From positions 62,001 through 126,000 of the forward strand of contig NZ_PYMI01000001.1 of assembly GCF_003025595.1 (NCBI RefSeq): a stretch of DNA of 64,000 nt. Reading direction: 5' to 3'. This document shows positions 1 through 8,773 of this stretch, piece after piece. A program made the translations under genes and the position numbers. This DNA is from Photobacterium ganghwense. Its GTDB lineage: Bacteria > Pseudomonadota > Gammaproteobacteria > Enterobacterales > Vibrionaceae. How positions within the stretch are numbered: position 1 is the first letter of the stretch; every line of letters begins with the position of its first letter. The notes beneath the pieces are model-generated. The model did no database searches. It was given only the letters and a program-made list of their open reading frames with translations, and was not told where the DNA came from.

Positions 1-573
1 GGTTTTATTAAAGACATTCTCGTGCTCGGTCGGATGACCTATTTTTTCCAGATATGTAGGGCTACACACAGGAAACACTTCTTCAGAAAATAACGTCGTC
101 ACCTTCATTTCCGCAGGCGGAGTACGACAATAAAATAAAGCTATATCGCAATCCAAACGTCGTAAGTCCAGAATATTGTCCGAAGCCAAAATCCGAAGAT
201 CAATATCTTCATGGTCATTCTGAAACTCAGCTACTTTTGGAAGCAACCATAGCGCAGCCATCGCATTGGTCGTTGCTACGGTTATCTTTTGATCACCTTG
301 CCATTTTTTAACATCACCGGTCACTTGCGCAATGTCCATGAGTGACTGGCTAATCGAATGGTAATATTGCAGTCCGGTCGGAGTAAGATGAATACTACGA
401 TTGGCTCGGGTAAACATCGCTTTTCCAAGGTACTCTTCAAGCTGGCGAATTTGTCGGCTAATCGCCCCTTGGGTCACATTGAGTTCATCAGCTGCCATGG
501 TAAAACTTAGGTGTCGAGCTGACGCTTCGAATGCAATTAAGCTGTTCAAAGGAGGTAACGGTTTGATTTTCAT
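1..573 (-). CDS. LysR-family transcriptional regulator (partial)
   Basis: DNA-binding regulator truncated by the left edge of the window; the first 191 residues are visible. The N-terminus carries the LysR winged helix-turn-helix (residues about 20-50, with LSFTMAADELNVTQGAISRQ), followed by the linker helix and the beginning of the co-inducer domain. The helix region resembles the GcvA/AmpR-like subgroup, which begins with PLNSLxAFEAxxR. The ATG at 573 is the natural start because it places the motif at the family position. Target genes are unknown; the next gene leftward is outside the window and the OsmC-like gene upstream is 340 bases away on the same strand. Family assignment is firm, function is not. 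Confidence 0.9.
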   Translation of the reverse strand, partial: MKIKPLPPLNSLIAFEASARHLSFTMAADELNVTQGAISRQIRQLEEYLGKAMFTRANRSIHLTPTGLQYYHSISQSLMDIAQVTGDVKKWQGDQKITVATTNAMAALWLLPKVAEFQNDHEDIDLRILASDNILDLRRLDCDIALFYCRTPPAEMKVTTLFSEEVFPVCSPTYLEKIGHPTEHENVFNKT

Positions 574-909
574 TGTACTTCCAGTAAGGCGTGTTCTGTA
601 ATTATTATGATTTCTATGCCCTTATCGGCATGAAGAACATCAGCACATTCTGAGCGGAATTCACTAAACAACAATTGATAAAAGTAAAAAAGGAGACTTG
701 AGTCATAGTTAACCCAAGTAAATTCGCACTTTTTCGCAAGTCGCATCCTTTGACCGAAAAAGTGAGGTCAATACATAGAAAGGGTCTTAGGCAGCTAAAA
801 CCCATTACTGTATGCAAGGTTCAATGTTATCTCGTTATAACGATAGGAATTGTGCTCTTCCTATAAGCAATACACCGACCTAATTGAAGAAAACAAACAG
901 CACACTTTG
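574..909. other. intergenic, no gene seen
   Basis: This 336-base gap between the OsmC-like gene and the LysR gene has one short minus-strand reading frame with no family resemblance and no convincing ribosome site. It presumably contains the LysR promoter. Nothing else was recognised. Confidence 0.5.
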
Positions 910-1320
910 CTAGCATTTCTCAGTTTCAACGATTTCAACCGTATAAGAGATTGCAATCTTTGGCTGCAGCATCAAGCAGACATGGCAGTACTTATTGATA
1001 GCATCTGATGCAATTTCAGAAATTTGTGATTCAGACACATTGTCCCCATCAACCACAAAATGCAAATTGACGGTTTCATATAAGCGCGGCGAAGATTCTG
1101 TCAGTGTGTAAGTCACCTGATTGCGAAAAGATTTCAGGACTACACCCTGCTCTTGCAATCCCATGACGACATCCGTTGCACTGCATGTTCCAAGGGCTGA
1201 CAGTAGCACTTCTGTCGGACACGGCGCAGACTGGTTATCAGCATCAATATTCAGCCAAAAGCCACCGGATGTTTCAACGTTAAACTGGCAATCCTGTTGC
1301 CACTGTATTGTCAGACTCAT
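910..1320 (-). CDS. OsmC-like family protein
   Basis: Small 136-residue protein of the OsmC/Ohr superfamily, cytoplasmic enzymes that reduce organic or fatty-acid hydroperoxides through two cysteines. The first conserved Cys is C46 in the helix after PCPTEVLLSALGTC, and the second is in the KYCHVC segment (C112, C115), so the catalytic pair is present. The ATG at 1320 was chosen because AGGAAGA sits directly upstream; a longer frame to 1410 adds 30 residues without family similarity. The protein is closer to the YhfA-type OsmC-like branch than to Ohr, judging by the short N-terminus. It stands alone, with no OhrR-type regulator beside it. Confidence 0.85.
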   Translation of the reverse strand: MSLTIQWQQDCQFNVETSGGFWLNIDADNQSAPCPTEVLLSALGTCSATDVVMGLQEQGVVLKSFRNQVTYTLTESSPRLYETVNLHFVVDGDNVSESQISEIASDAINKYCHVCLMLQPKIAISYTVEIVETEKC

Positions 1321-1551
1321 TTCTTCCTCGTAATACACTCTCAGATGGGTATGTGGGTACGCGTTTCGCATACCAATCGTGCCACAATGACTATCACACC
1401 ATACGCACATGATTGAGTAAACGGTAATTTCGAGCAGTCTTTACTTTCTCCCCTCAGGCCTCTGAAAAACAAAGCTTCAAAGTAACTAAACGTCTGCGGC
1501 CAAGGGCTTATAATCAGCAGTAAAAACCATTGTTTGTCATAGGGGGGATTG

Positions 1552-1761
1552 TTAACCTGACTTTCGGTTTCGGACTCGCGTTACCAGACAAGCCACAATC
1601 GACAGCAGCAAAAACAGCCAGAACAGTGGAATCAACCCGAACGACTCCACCAATTGACCGTTTTCAGCCACATACGCACCTGTCATGTTGTATCCAACCA
1701 AACAGCCTAAACCAAGAATTAAAAAGGTCAGAGATAACCAGTATTTTTTCAAAATCGTCAT
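1552..1761 (-). CDS. DUF3955-type small membrane protein
   Basis: A 69-residue inner-membrane protein with two hydrophobic segments (residues about 8-25 and 43-60) separated by a short polar loop containing Y-x-x-x-G-x-LxExF-like residues, which matches the DUF3955 pattern as I recall it. A basic tail (RVRNRK) follows the second segment, suggesting a cytoplasmic C-terminus. The start at 1761 has only a weak GAGTGAG ribosome site. No function is known for this family and the neighbours do not hint at one. Confidence 0.65.
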   Translation of the reverse strand: MTILKKYWLSLTFLILGLGCLVGYNMTGAYVAENGQLVESFGLIPLFWLFLLLSIVACLVTRVRNRKSG

Positions 1762-2182
1762 GAACTACTCACTCAATAAACCGGAAAGAACAGTCCTTAA
1801 GACTTGCTGCGAGCGCCAGAGTTCACGAGCGAATACCCAGACTTCAAGGGATTGACACGGTACTGACAAAATTTGCTACTATTACCGCCTCCCGTTGTAA
1901 CGTTATCGAACGGTAAGCAAGTCGCTTCCCCATCACTTTCATCGCGGCTTTATTCTTGATTACAGCCACATCACGCTAACTGGATTATGATGGAAAGATA
2001 TAACTCTTCCGTTCCAGCATTAATCCGCCTCAGTTGTATCAATCTCACTTTATCAAGCTAGCTTTGATCAATCTCTTTTTCACCAGCCTTGCTTTCATTT
2101 GCATTTTCGTTACGCATCTTTCCTGAAAATCCCGTTTTCTTTTCTCTCTAATTTTCATCTACCATTTTTAAGAGGTTCATCC
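1762..2182. other. intergenic, divergent promoters
   Basis: About 420 bases between divergently transcribed small genes. It must hold the promoters of both, but no operator, riboswitch or small ORF with a ribosome site was recognised. Confidence 0.4.
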
Positions 2183-2731
2183 ATGAGTCAAAACGTCATT
2201 TTTACCGGTAGCCCCGGTTCGGGTAAAACCACAGTGATTCAAGCCTTAACTCGGAGAGGGTTTAGGTGCTCGGAAGAAGTCGGTCGCGCGGTTATCCAGA
2301 GCCAACTAAAGCATGGCGGCGACGCCCTGCCCTGGAAAAATAAAGCTGCGTTCCGTGATGCGATGGTTCAAGCTGAATTGAATAACTACAACGCTTATCA
2401 AGCGCTGCAAAACACCATAATTTTTGACACCGTCTTTTTTGATCGCAGCATCATTGACTGCGTGGGTTACTCTAACCTCGAAAACTTGAGCGTTCCGGTT
2501 GAGTTAGACGTGCTCTGTCAGTCATTGACATACCACAAGCAGGTTTTCATTTTCCCGCCGTGGGAGGCCATTTTCACCAATGATGCAGAGCGTAAACAAG
2601 ACTATGCCGAAGCGGTGAGAACCTACGAAGCCATGGTCGCGACTTATACCCAGTATGGCTACACACTTATTGAGGTTCCCAAAGTACCCGTCACACAGCG
2701 TGTCGCGTTTATTCTCGACAGGCTGGCTTAA
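2183..2731 (+). CDS. AAA-family ATPase / nucleoside-kinase-like NTPase
   Basis: A 182-residue P-loop protein. Walker A is FTGSPGSGKTT at residues 7-17, immediately after the start, and FDRSIIDC near residue 92 resembles the DR[S/G] segment of AAA_28/kinase-like NTPases; a conserved FxxPWEAIFxxDAER segment lies near residue 130. Such short single-domain proteins are annotated as AAA family ATPases, and substrates are unknown. The ATG at 2183 is used because AAGAGG precedes it and it places the P-loop at the N-terminus; an upstream in-frame start at 2099 would add a low-complexity leader. The gene is monocistronic. Confidence 0.8.
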   Translation: MSQNVIFTGSPGSGKTTVIQALTRRGFRCSEEVGRAVIQSQLKHGGDALPWKNKAAFRDAMVQAELNNYNAYQALQNTIIFDTVFFDRSIIDCVGYSNLENLSVPVELDVLCQSLTYHKQVFIFPPWEAIFTNDAERKQDYAEAVRTYEAMVATYTQYGYTLIEVPKVPVTQRVAFILDRLA

Positions 2732-2919
2732 AATAAAAGCGATGGGGAAATGAAACGATAAGGGGCAAGAACTGATGCTGAAAACTGCTGGTCTACCAAT
2801 GGGCTAAACCAGCGGTCTCCTGATGAACCATCTCAATAGTTAAAACCAACCACTCTCTTCTGCTGTTGATCATTACTACTATTGAGCACCACTTCATTCT
2901 CTGTTTTTTGTCTGAGTGC

Positions 2920-3756
2920 TCAGCTATAACTAAGCGATAAGCCAACACCCACATCTAATACATCAGAAAATTTTGAGAGCTTAATTTTGTATTCCAGACT
3001 GGTACAGTGACACGGATGAATATTGCTGATTGTATTTTCTTCAAAATACTTAAGCGTTCCTTTCGATTGAAGGTCACTGGGTGAAATCAAATGAAAGCCA
3101 CCTATAACATCTACAATTCGGTCATCATTACAGACTTTCTTAGCATATTCGATAATGTTGCAGATACCCGCATGGGAACAACCAGTAATGATCACTAAGC
3201 CTTCAGGGGATATATACACCAAAGAAGAGTCGTCTTTGACGTGATCATCAACCAGTTGTCCATCCTTCTCACACAAGCCGATGGGATCGATATTCTCGAA
3301 ATCATTCCCCCTTTCGATTTCTCCCAGGTAGACAAGGTTTTCAGTAATCCAAACCGGTGCTTTCGATAGCTGAATGTCATAGTACTGGCTCAGTGTCTGC
3401 TTATCCAAAATCGAGCCAATGCCATCACCGTCATACTCTTTGTGTGAAAGTGCATCAGGATGGGAAATAATCATTGGCTTGTTAAAGCTAACGCCTGCAT
3501 CCTGCGCTTGCGAATAATGTTTAATAAGAGGAACAAGGCCACCGGTGTGATCATTATGACCATGCGAGAGCACAATATAATTAACGTCCATCAGCGATTC
3601 ATTCATTTTTTCAGCATTTTGAATGAAGACGTCTGAGTAGCCAACGTCAAACAACAACTTAACATCACCCTCTGTGATCAAATAAGAGACACCTGGCTCT
3701 CCCAGATAGTACTTATCAATAATTGTGTTGTTATCAACCAGAACTTTTAGCTCCAT
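2920..3756 (-). CDS. MBL-fold metallo-hydrolase
   Basis: A 278-residue metallo-beta-lactamase-fold protein. The metal site is SHGHNDHTGG (H65, H67, D69, H70), with a third histidine in the GCSHAG segment near residue 193 and a further one in GGFHL. This arrangement matches the MJ0301/Tm1-type family annotated as 7,8-dihydropterin-6-methyl-4-(beta-D-ribofuranosyl)aminobenzene phosphate synthase-like, but those annotations are loose and the substrate here is open. No signal peptide, so cytoplasmic. GGGAG eight bases ahead of the ATG fixes the start. No operon partner. Confidence 0.85.
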   Translation of the reverse strand: MELKVLVDNNTIIDKYYLGEPGVSYLITEGDVKLLFDVGYSDVFIQNAEKMNESLMDVNYIVLSHGHNDHTGGLVPLIKHYSQAQDAGVSFNKPMIISHPDALSHKEYDGDGIGSILDKQTLSQYYDIQLSKAPVWITENLVYLGEIERGNDFENIDPIGLCEKDGQLVDDHVKDDSSLVYISPEGLVIITGCSHAGICNIIEYAKKVCNDDRIVDVIGGFHLISPSDLQSKGTLKYFEENTISNIHPCHCTSLEYKIKLSKFSDVLDVGVGLSLSYS

Positions 3757-4210
3757 CCTGTGCTCCCTTCCATCATCTATCGCGTATTATTTGAACTGGC
3801 ATCAAAGCATATAAAACAGAATGCGTAAATGTGCTCACCGCTATTTTCTACAGCATCTCTGTCAACTTTTCGCATACAAAAAGCACTGAGCACTGAAGCG
3901 TCTCTGACAACAGGTGATGCTCACCACGATGCAAACTTGTGTTCTGCGTGAGCAATCAATACGCCTCTACTAAAAAGATTTAAGTGATACAGCTCTCACA
4001 TGAAAGCCAATGAGGCACAATTATCACGTTAATCATGCAGCATGACAGACACCTAAGAAAATAAGCACATTAACGCATACTTTGGCTATGTGATAATACG
4101 TGAGTTCAAGAAATGGATGATTGCCTTTAAACAGGCTTGTCAAGAAAAGGACCAACTGATCACGGACAAGTCACCCATTCGTTCATGATGAACATTAATG
4201 AGGGAGCCAC
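3757..4210. other. intergenic, divergent
   Basis: A 454-base AT-rich gap between divergent genes. It must carry both promoters; no recognisable operator, RNA gene or small ORF was found. Confidence 0.4.
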
Positions 4211-4657
4211 ATGAATATATTGAAAATTGCCGGAGGATTAACAGCTCTCGCTGCTGTCGCCCACATAGCGATTATTGTTGGTGGTGCGGATTGGTACAGA
4301 TTTTTCGGCGCCGGGGAAGAGATGGCAACATTGAGTGAACATGGGTTTCTCTACCCTGCGTTATTAACCGGTTTGATTGCCACAATGCTTGCGATTTGGT
4401 CAGCCTATGCGTTCTCCGGGGCGGGTGTCATCCGGTTACTGCCATTTACCAATAAAATATTGGCACTCATTAGCATCGTATTTTTAGTTCGGGGGATTTT
4501 CTCGATTCCTGCGGTTTTGCTGTCTAGTTCACCCTATATGCTTGAACTAGCTGATAAAATGCCATTTATGGTTATTAGTTCTCTCTATTGCTTGCTCTTA
4601 GGTTCCTGCTTTGGGTACGGCGTGTATTGCCGAACCAAGCATCAAGGTCATGCCTAA
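4211..4657 (+). CDS. four-helix inner-membrane protein, unknown
   Basis: A 148-residue integral membrane protein with four predicted membrane spans (about residues 8-27, 50-70, 80-105 and 115-140). The start is well supported by AGGGAGCCAC before the ATG. The general layout resembles small DUF-class four-helix membrane proteins found beside oxidoreductases or SRPBCC proteins in Vibrio, but I cannot name the family. Downstream on the same strand are the decayed acetyltransferase and the SRPBCC gene, which could have formed a small co-transcribed set. Confidence 0.7.
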   Translation: MNILKIAGGLTALAAVAHIAIIVGGADWYRFFGAGEEMATLSEHGFLYPALLTGLIATMLAIWSAYAFSGAGVIRLLPFTNKILALISIVFLVRGIFSIPAVLLSSSPYMLELADKMPFMVISSLYCLLLGSCFGYGVYCRTKHQGHA

Positions 4658-4775
4658 AACATGTAGCACTAATAGTGGTACTTTTAGTTTTCGCTTTTCC
4701 TGGTAATCCGCCCTCATGCATTAACGCAGCGAGCTCTTTACTCATTATTAATCGATGAATTAAAAGTAAGTTAAC

Positions 4776-5229
4776 TTGAACAACGTCATTCTCAGGGAAT
4801 ATAAAGACAGTGATTGGCCGGACACCTGTGCAATTCATGATAAAGCCCGGCTCATTGAGCTTAAAGGTTCGTGCGACGAAAGAGCATTTGTACCACTCAC
4901 CACCGATGAATGTGATTTGTAGAATTTCTATTTATCCAGAAATTTTGTTGCTTGCATCAACGATAAAATTGTCGGATTTATGAGTATACCAGAGAGCGAA
5001 GTCGCGTGGCTTTATATCGCTCCCGATGAGTTCAATAAAGGCATTGACCGTAATTTTCTCAAATACGGTTTAAAGAATTATTGATGACAAAGCGATTACC
5101 TATGTTCTCGATGGTAATCACACTGCTCGCAAACTGTATGAAAGTGAAGGTTTCAAGCTTAATGCGGTATTTGATAGTACTAACACTAACAATGGCTACC
5201 CGTGCACGGTACTAAAGCTGTCACATTGA
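4776..5229 (+). pseudogene. decayed GNAT acetyltransferase
   Basis: Reading from a TTG at 4776, the translation starts NNVILREYKDSDWP and runs through HDKARLIELKGSC, a typical GNAT N-terminus. An in-frame TAG occurs at 4920-4922, the frame then continues through IVGFMS and EVAWLYIAPDEFNKG (the acetyl-CoA loop region), hits TGA at 5082, and the C-terminal part (ITYVLDGNHTARKLYESEGF, ending at 5229) resumes one base over. A stop codon and a frameshift thus break one recognisable N-acetyltransferase of about 150 residues. Two independent sequencing errors could mimic this, but that is less likely than decay. Confidence 0.8.
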
Positions 5230-5269
5230 ATAAATCCAAACTGTCAACCATAAGGATAGGATTAGTAAA

Positions 5270-5701
5270 ATGGAATTTAATGAGAAAATAGTGATTAAAG
5301 CGTTGCCTGAAAATATCTATCCTTTTTATTCGCAGGTGAGCGAATGGAAAAATTGGGATCCTGACGTGGTTTACTCATCTATTGAAGGAGATTTCACCCA
5401 AGGTGCTACCGGTACATTAAAGCCCCAAAAAGGGCCAGAAGCGAAAATCGTTTTCACCGAAGTCACACACAATAAATCGTTCACAACCATTACAAAACTG
5501 CCCTTTTGTACAATCACGTTTGTACATTTATTAGAGCAAGTTGGGGCAGATACCGAAGTCACTCATGCAGTCAATTTTACGGGTTTCCTGTCTCCTTTAT
5601 TTGGACAACTGATCGGAAAACAAATTAAGAGAACACTACCAAACACCATGCAAGGCTTAAAAAAGGCTGTTGAAATGTACAACGACGAACAAGCTGCATA
5701 A
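5270..5701 (+). CDS. SRPBCC family protein (polyketide cyclase-like)
   Basis: A 143-residue soluble protein of the START/SRPBCC ligand-binding fold. The signature layout is visible: N-terminal strand with IKALPENIYPFYSQVSEW, the KNWDPDV turn, a central beta-sheet, and a long C-terminal helix (residues about 112-138) that would close the hydrophobic pocket. Such proteins bind or transport hydrophobic ligands; the ligand is unknown. It follows the GNAT pseudogene by 40 bases, with AAGGATAGG upstream of the ATG. Intact and of normal family length. Confidence 0.8.
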   Translation: MEFNEKIVIKALPENIYPFYSQVSEWKNWDPDVVYSSIEGDFTQGATGTLKPQKGPEAKIVFTEVTHNKSFTTITKLPFCTITFVHLLEQVGADTEVTHAVNFTGFLSPLFGQLIGKQIKRTLPNTMQGLKKAVEMYNDEQAA

Positions 5702-6044
5702 TCATTCGACATACTGAAAGGCGATAACCTGTAACTTCCCCTACTCGAAATCATGCGGGTGGGTTCATCCACATGTTTACTGTCCCAAGCTCTTAGCCCG
5801 ATAGCGCATACAACAATTATATTCCCACCAAGCATCATCCCTCATCGAACATAAGAAGCCTGCGTCATTTAAGGGCCTAGCTCATCCACAACTATCATAG
5901 CTGGCCGTGTTTCAGAGTGGCTTAAATTATCGCCGTATGTATATAGCAGGTTCTGTAGATGCTTCCAAAATCAAACCCGCACCCAACTCAAATATTTGTT
6001 ATTATGAGGGCAGACAACACTTTTACCTGTGTGTATTGATAATA
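5702..6044. other. intergenic upstream of sbcB
   Basis: About 340 bases preceding exonuclease I. Although the sbcB frame stays open upstream to 5907, the added residues have no family similarity, so this stretch is treated as leader and promoter DNA. No clear operator was recognised. Confidence 0.4.
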
Positions 6045-7469
6045 ATGAGTAACAGCAATAACCAGCCAACATTGTTTTGGCTCGATTATGAAACCTTCGG
6101 TGCCAGCCCGGCGAATGACCGTCCGTGTCAGTTTGCGGGTGTGCGTACCGATATGGATCTGAATGTGATTGGTGAGCCGCTGGTGATTTATTGTAAACCA
6201 CCCGTGGATTACCTGCCCTCTCCTGAAGCCTGTCTGATCACCGGTATTACTCCGCAGGAAGCCCACCAGAAAGGGCTGTCCGAGCCGGAGTTTATTGCCC
6301 GCATTCATGATGAGCTGTCTAAGCCGAATACCTGTGTGATTGGCTATAACAACATTCGTTTCGATGATGAAGTTACGCGCTATACCCTGTATCGCAACTT
6401 CTTCGACCCATATGCCTGGAGCTGGCAGAACGGTAACTCGCGTTGGGACATGCTGGATGTGATGCGCACCTGTTATGCGCTGCGTCCGGAAGGTATTACC
6501 TGGCCGACCAATGAAGATGGTTTTCCTAGCTTCAAGCTGGAGCACCTGTCGGTCGCCAACGGTATTGAACACGCCAACGCGCACGATGCGATGGCTGATG
6601 TGTATGCGACCATTGAGCTGGCGAAGCTGGTGAAACAGCATCAGCCAAAACTGTTCAGTTATTTCTTTGATCTACGCAACAAGCGTAAATTACAGAACCT
6701 GATCGATATCGTGGAAATGACACCGCTGATGCACGTTTCTGGTATGTTTGGCGTGGAATGCGGCAATACCACCTGGATTGTGCCGATGGCGTGGCATCCG
6801 GATAACAAGAACGCGGTAATTGCGGTCAATCTGGCAATGGACCCAGCGCCGCTGCTGGAGCTGTCTGCCGATGAGCTGCGCGAACGTCTGTACACCAAGC
6901 GAGCGGACTTAGGGCCGGATGAGTTGCCAGTGCCTCTCAAGCTGGTTCACATTAATAAGTGTCCGATTCTTGCACCGGCTAAAACCCTGCGTGCTGAAGA
7001 TGCGGCGCGTATCGGCATTGACCGTGAAGCCTGTCTGAAAAACCTGCAGCTATTGAAGTCTCACCCGGAAGTGCGCGAGAAGCTGCTGGCTATCTACAGT
7101 GAAGATCGTGAGTTTACGCCGAGCGATAATGTGGATGCACAGTTATATGACGGTTTCTTCTCTGATGCGGATCGCTCCACACTGGAAATCATCCGTAAAA
7201 CGCCTTCTGAAGAACTGGGTAAGCTTGAAATCAATGTCAGTGACAAGCGTATCAAGCCGCTGTTGTTCCGTTACCGCGCCCGTCACTTCCCGATGACACT
7301 GGATTATAAAGAACAGCAGCAATGGAAACATTACTGTCAGGACTTCTTTGAAGCCAAGCTGCCTGGTTACATGCAGAACCTGGAAGCTGTGGCGATGGAA
7401 CACCAAACCAGTGAACGGGATATGAAGATTCTGAAAGCAGTGTATGACTATGTAGAGTCACTGGTGTAA
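6045..7469 (+). CDS. sbcB: exodeoxyribonuclease I
   Basis: A 474-residue 3'-5' single-strand DNA exonuclease used in recombination and mismatch repair, one residue shorter than the E. coli enzyme. The DEDD exonuclease motifs are visible: LDYETFG (D14, E16), GYNNIRFDDE (Exo II) and HDAMADVYATIELAK (Exo III). The SH3-like and helical C-terminal domains that form the C-shaped clamp follow. The ATG at 6045 aligns with the family N-terminus (short leader before TLFWLDYETFG), so the longer frame was not used. It is transcribed alone and ends in a strong terminator at 7547. Confidence 0.97.
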   Translation: MSNSNNQPTLFWLDYETFGASPANDRPCQFAGVRTDMDLNVIGEPLVIYCKPPVDYLPSPEACLITGITPQEAHQKGLSEPEFIARIHDELSKPNTCVIGYNNIRFDDEVTRYTLYRNFFDPYAWSWQNGNSRWDMLDVMRTCYALRPEGITWPTNEDGFPSFKLEHLSVANGIEHANAHDAMADVYATIELAKLVKQHQPKLFSYFFDLRNKRKLQNLIDIVEMTPLMHVSGMFGVECGNTTWIVPMAWHPDNKNAVIAVNLAMDPAPLLELSADELRERLYTKRADLGPDELPVPLKLVHINKCPILAPAKTLRAEDAARIGIDREACLKNLQLLKSHPEVREKLLAIYSEDREFTPSDNVDAQLYDGFFSDADRSTLEIIRKTPSEELGKLEINVSDKRIKPLLFRYRARHFPMTLDYKEQQQWKHYCQDFFEAKLPGYMQNLEAVAMEHQTSERDMKILKAVYDYVESLV

Positions 7470-7546
7470 AGAATCAGATAGTTCGCTGTTTTTATGGTTC
7501 ACCGGCAGCACTAAGTAACCAACAGAAAATGCTATAAAAACTACTA

Positions 7547-7580
7547 GCCTCTTCCTGCAAGTGCAGCAAGAGGCTTTTTT
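7547..7580 (+). terminator. rho-independent terminator of sbcB
   Basis: Perfect 7-bp stem GCCTCTT / AAGAGGC with a 14-base loop, followed by six T residues, 80 bases beyond the sbcB stop codon. Confidence 0.9.
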
Positions 7581-7800
7581 CTAAGACAATATCCTTAGAA
7601 GTGAAATTGCGCATCCCCCCTTCACCGCTCACACTTAAATCAGACCGGTGTAATCAACACCTTATTTCCGTTGTCTATTGGCCCTGCTGCTGGGCGTATT
7701 TACCGCAAAACCAGGTTGACCTGAGATCACCTGTCAGGTTGTGCGGATTCATTAGGACACTGTCATTCATGGATTCGAAGTTTGAATTGAAGTAATTGAT

Positions 7801-8328
7801 ATGGCAACCAGAACTCTGACACGCTGTTACCGTTTTCCTGACGTCGACTTCGAGCCTGACCTGCGTTTGCTGGTGTGGAAAGACAAGTCAGAAACGTCGC
7901 TGACTCAGCATGAATCCCGCCTGCTGGAAGTGCTGTGCTATTGTGCGGGGGAAGTGATCAGCGCTGAACCTTTGTATGAAAAAGCCTTCTCTCAAATCGA
8001 CCCCTACGAAGATGCCAGCGGGCAACATTATGACATCAATGCTATTTTTCATTCACTGACGGATAAGCTCAATAGAGACGGCAAACTGGCAATTCCAATT
8101 GAAGTTTTGCCCCATTATGGATTCCGTGTGCCTCTACCGGACAAAACATGCCGGACGGTACATCAGAACCAGTTGAAGCCTAGCCTTCCGGCCCCGGAAG
8201 AAGATGTCCCGCCTCCTTACGAAGAAACCCCGACCGAAAAAATCGTGAAATACAGCGTCTGGCACAAAATCTCTGTGGCAATACTGACGCTGGCCGGGGT
8301 CGCCATGATCGTGGCCTCCACATTCTGA
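7801..8328 (+). CDS. ToxR/CadC-like winged-helix membrane protein, no periplasmic domain
   Basis: A 175-residue protein with an N-terminal OmpR/PhoB-type winged helix (residues about 10-115; LTQHESRLLEVLCYCAGEVI and the YGFRVPL hairpin at the end are the family hallmarks), a proline-rich linker (PSLPAPEEDVPPPYEE) and one membrane span at residues about 157-174. The protein stops just after the span, so unlike ToxR or CadC it has essentially no periplasmic sensor. It probably binds DNA from the membrane and is controlled by a partner or by membrane state. It directly precedes lrgA-lrgB on the same strand (about 100 bases), which makes that pair a candidate target. The ribosome site is weak. 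Confidence 0.8.
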   Translation: MATRTLTRCYRFPDVDFEPDLRLLVWKDKSETSLTQHESRLLEVLCYCAGEVISAEPLYEKAFSQIDPYEDASGQHYDINAIFHSLTDKLNRDGKLAIPIEVLPHYGFRVPLPDKTCRTVHQNQLKPSLPAPEEDVPPPYEETPTEKIVKYSVWHKISVAILTLAGVAMIVASTF

Positions 8329-8431
8329 TTTTGCAATCTAACTTCCATGGTCCGAGCAGGTCATTTTAGTGTGGTCTGCGTCACATTTATTTTGTATGAT
8401 GAATGTGTGGATTCCTGATAGTGAATGGCTC

Positions 8432-8773
8432 ATGGCGTATCTCCGTTCTTTCTTTGTCATCTTTATTTGCCTGATGTTGGGCAAAGGTATTCAGGCCCTG
8501 ACTGGTCTGGCAATTCCCGGCAGTATCATCGGGATGTTAATCCTGTTTACTGCCTTGTCGATGGGTTTACTCCCCGCTCATTGGGCGATGAAAGGCTGCC
8601 ACGTACTCATCAAGAACATGGCACTGCTTTTTGTACCTGTCGGTGTCGGACTGATGAATTATCTGGACCTGCTGACAGATAACACGCTAACTATTTTGCT
8701 CAGTACCCTAGGCAGCAGCCTGGTGGTATTTATGGTGATTGGCATTGCTACACACTATAAGGAAAAACAATGA
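8432..8773 (+). CDS. lrgA: CidA/LrgA family holin-like protein
   Basis: A 113-residue four-helix membrane protein matching E. coli YohJ and the LrgA/CidA family; AIPGSIIGML and the NMALLFVPVGVGLM segment are characteristic. These proteins are holin- or transporter-like and act with LrgB; in some bacteria the pair affects murein hydrolase activity or export of small metabolites such as pyruvate. The ATG at 8432 (MAYLRSFF) aligns best with family members; in-frame ATGs at 8396 and 8399 would add 11-12 residues, and no start has a strong ribosome site. Its stop overlaps the lrgB start (ATGA). Confidence 0.9.
   Translation: MAYLRSFFVIFICLMLGKGIQALTGLAIPGSIIGMLILFTALSMGLLPAHWAMKGCHVLIKNMALLFVPVGVGLMNYLDLLTDNTLTILLSTLGSSLVVFMVIGIATHYKEKQ

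Noticed and set aside
614..817. Minus-strand 67-residue frame
   Set aside because: No ribosome site, no family similarity, lies in the LysR-OsmC gap.
5988..6641. Long antisense frame within sbcB
   Set aside because: Shadow of the strongly coding sbcB gene; composition only.
7601..7795. Plus-strand 64-residue frame after sbcB
   Set aside because: No family resemblance; region is better explained as terminator and promoter DNA for the ToxR-like gene.
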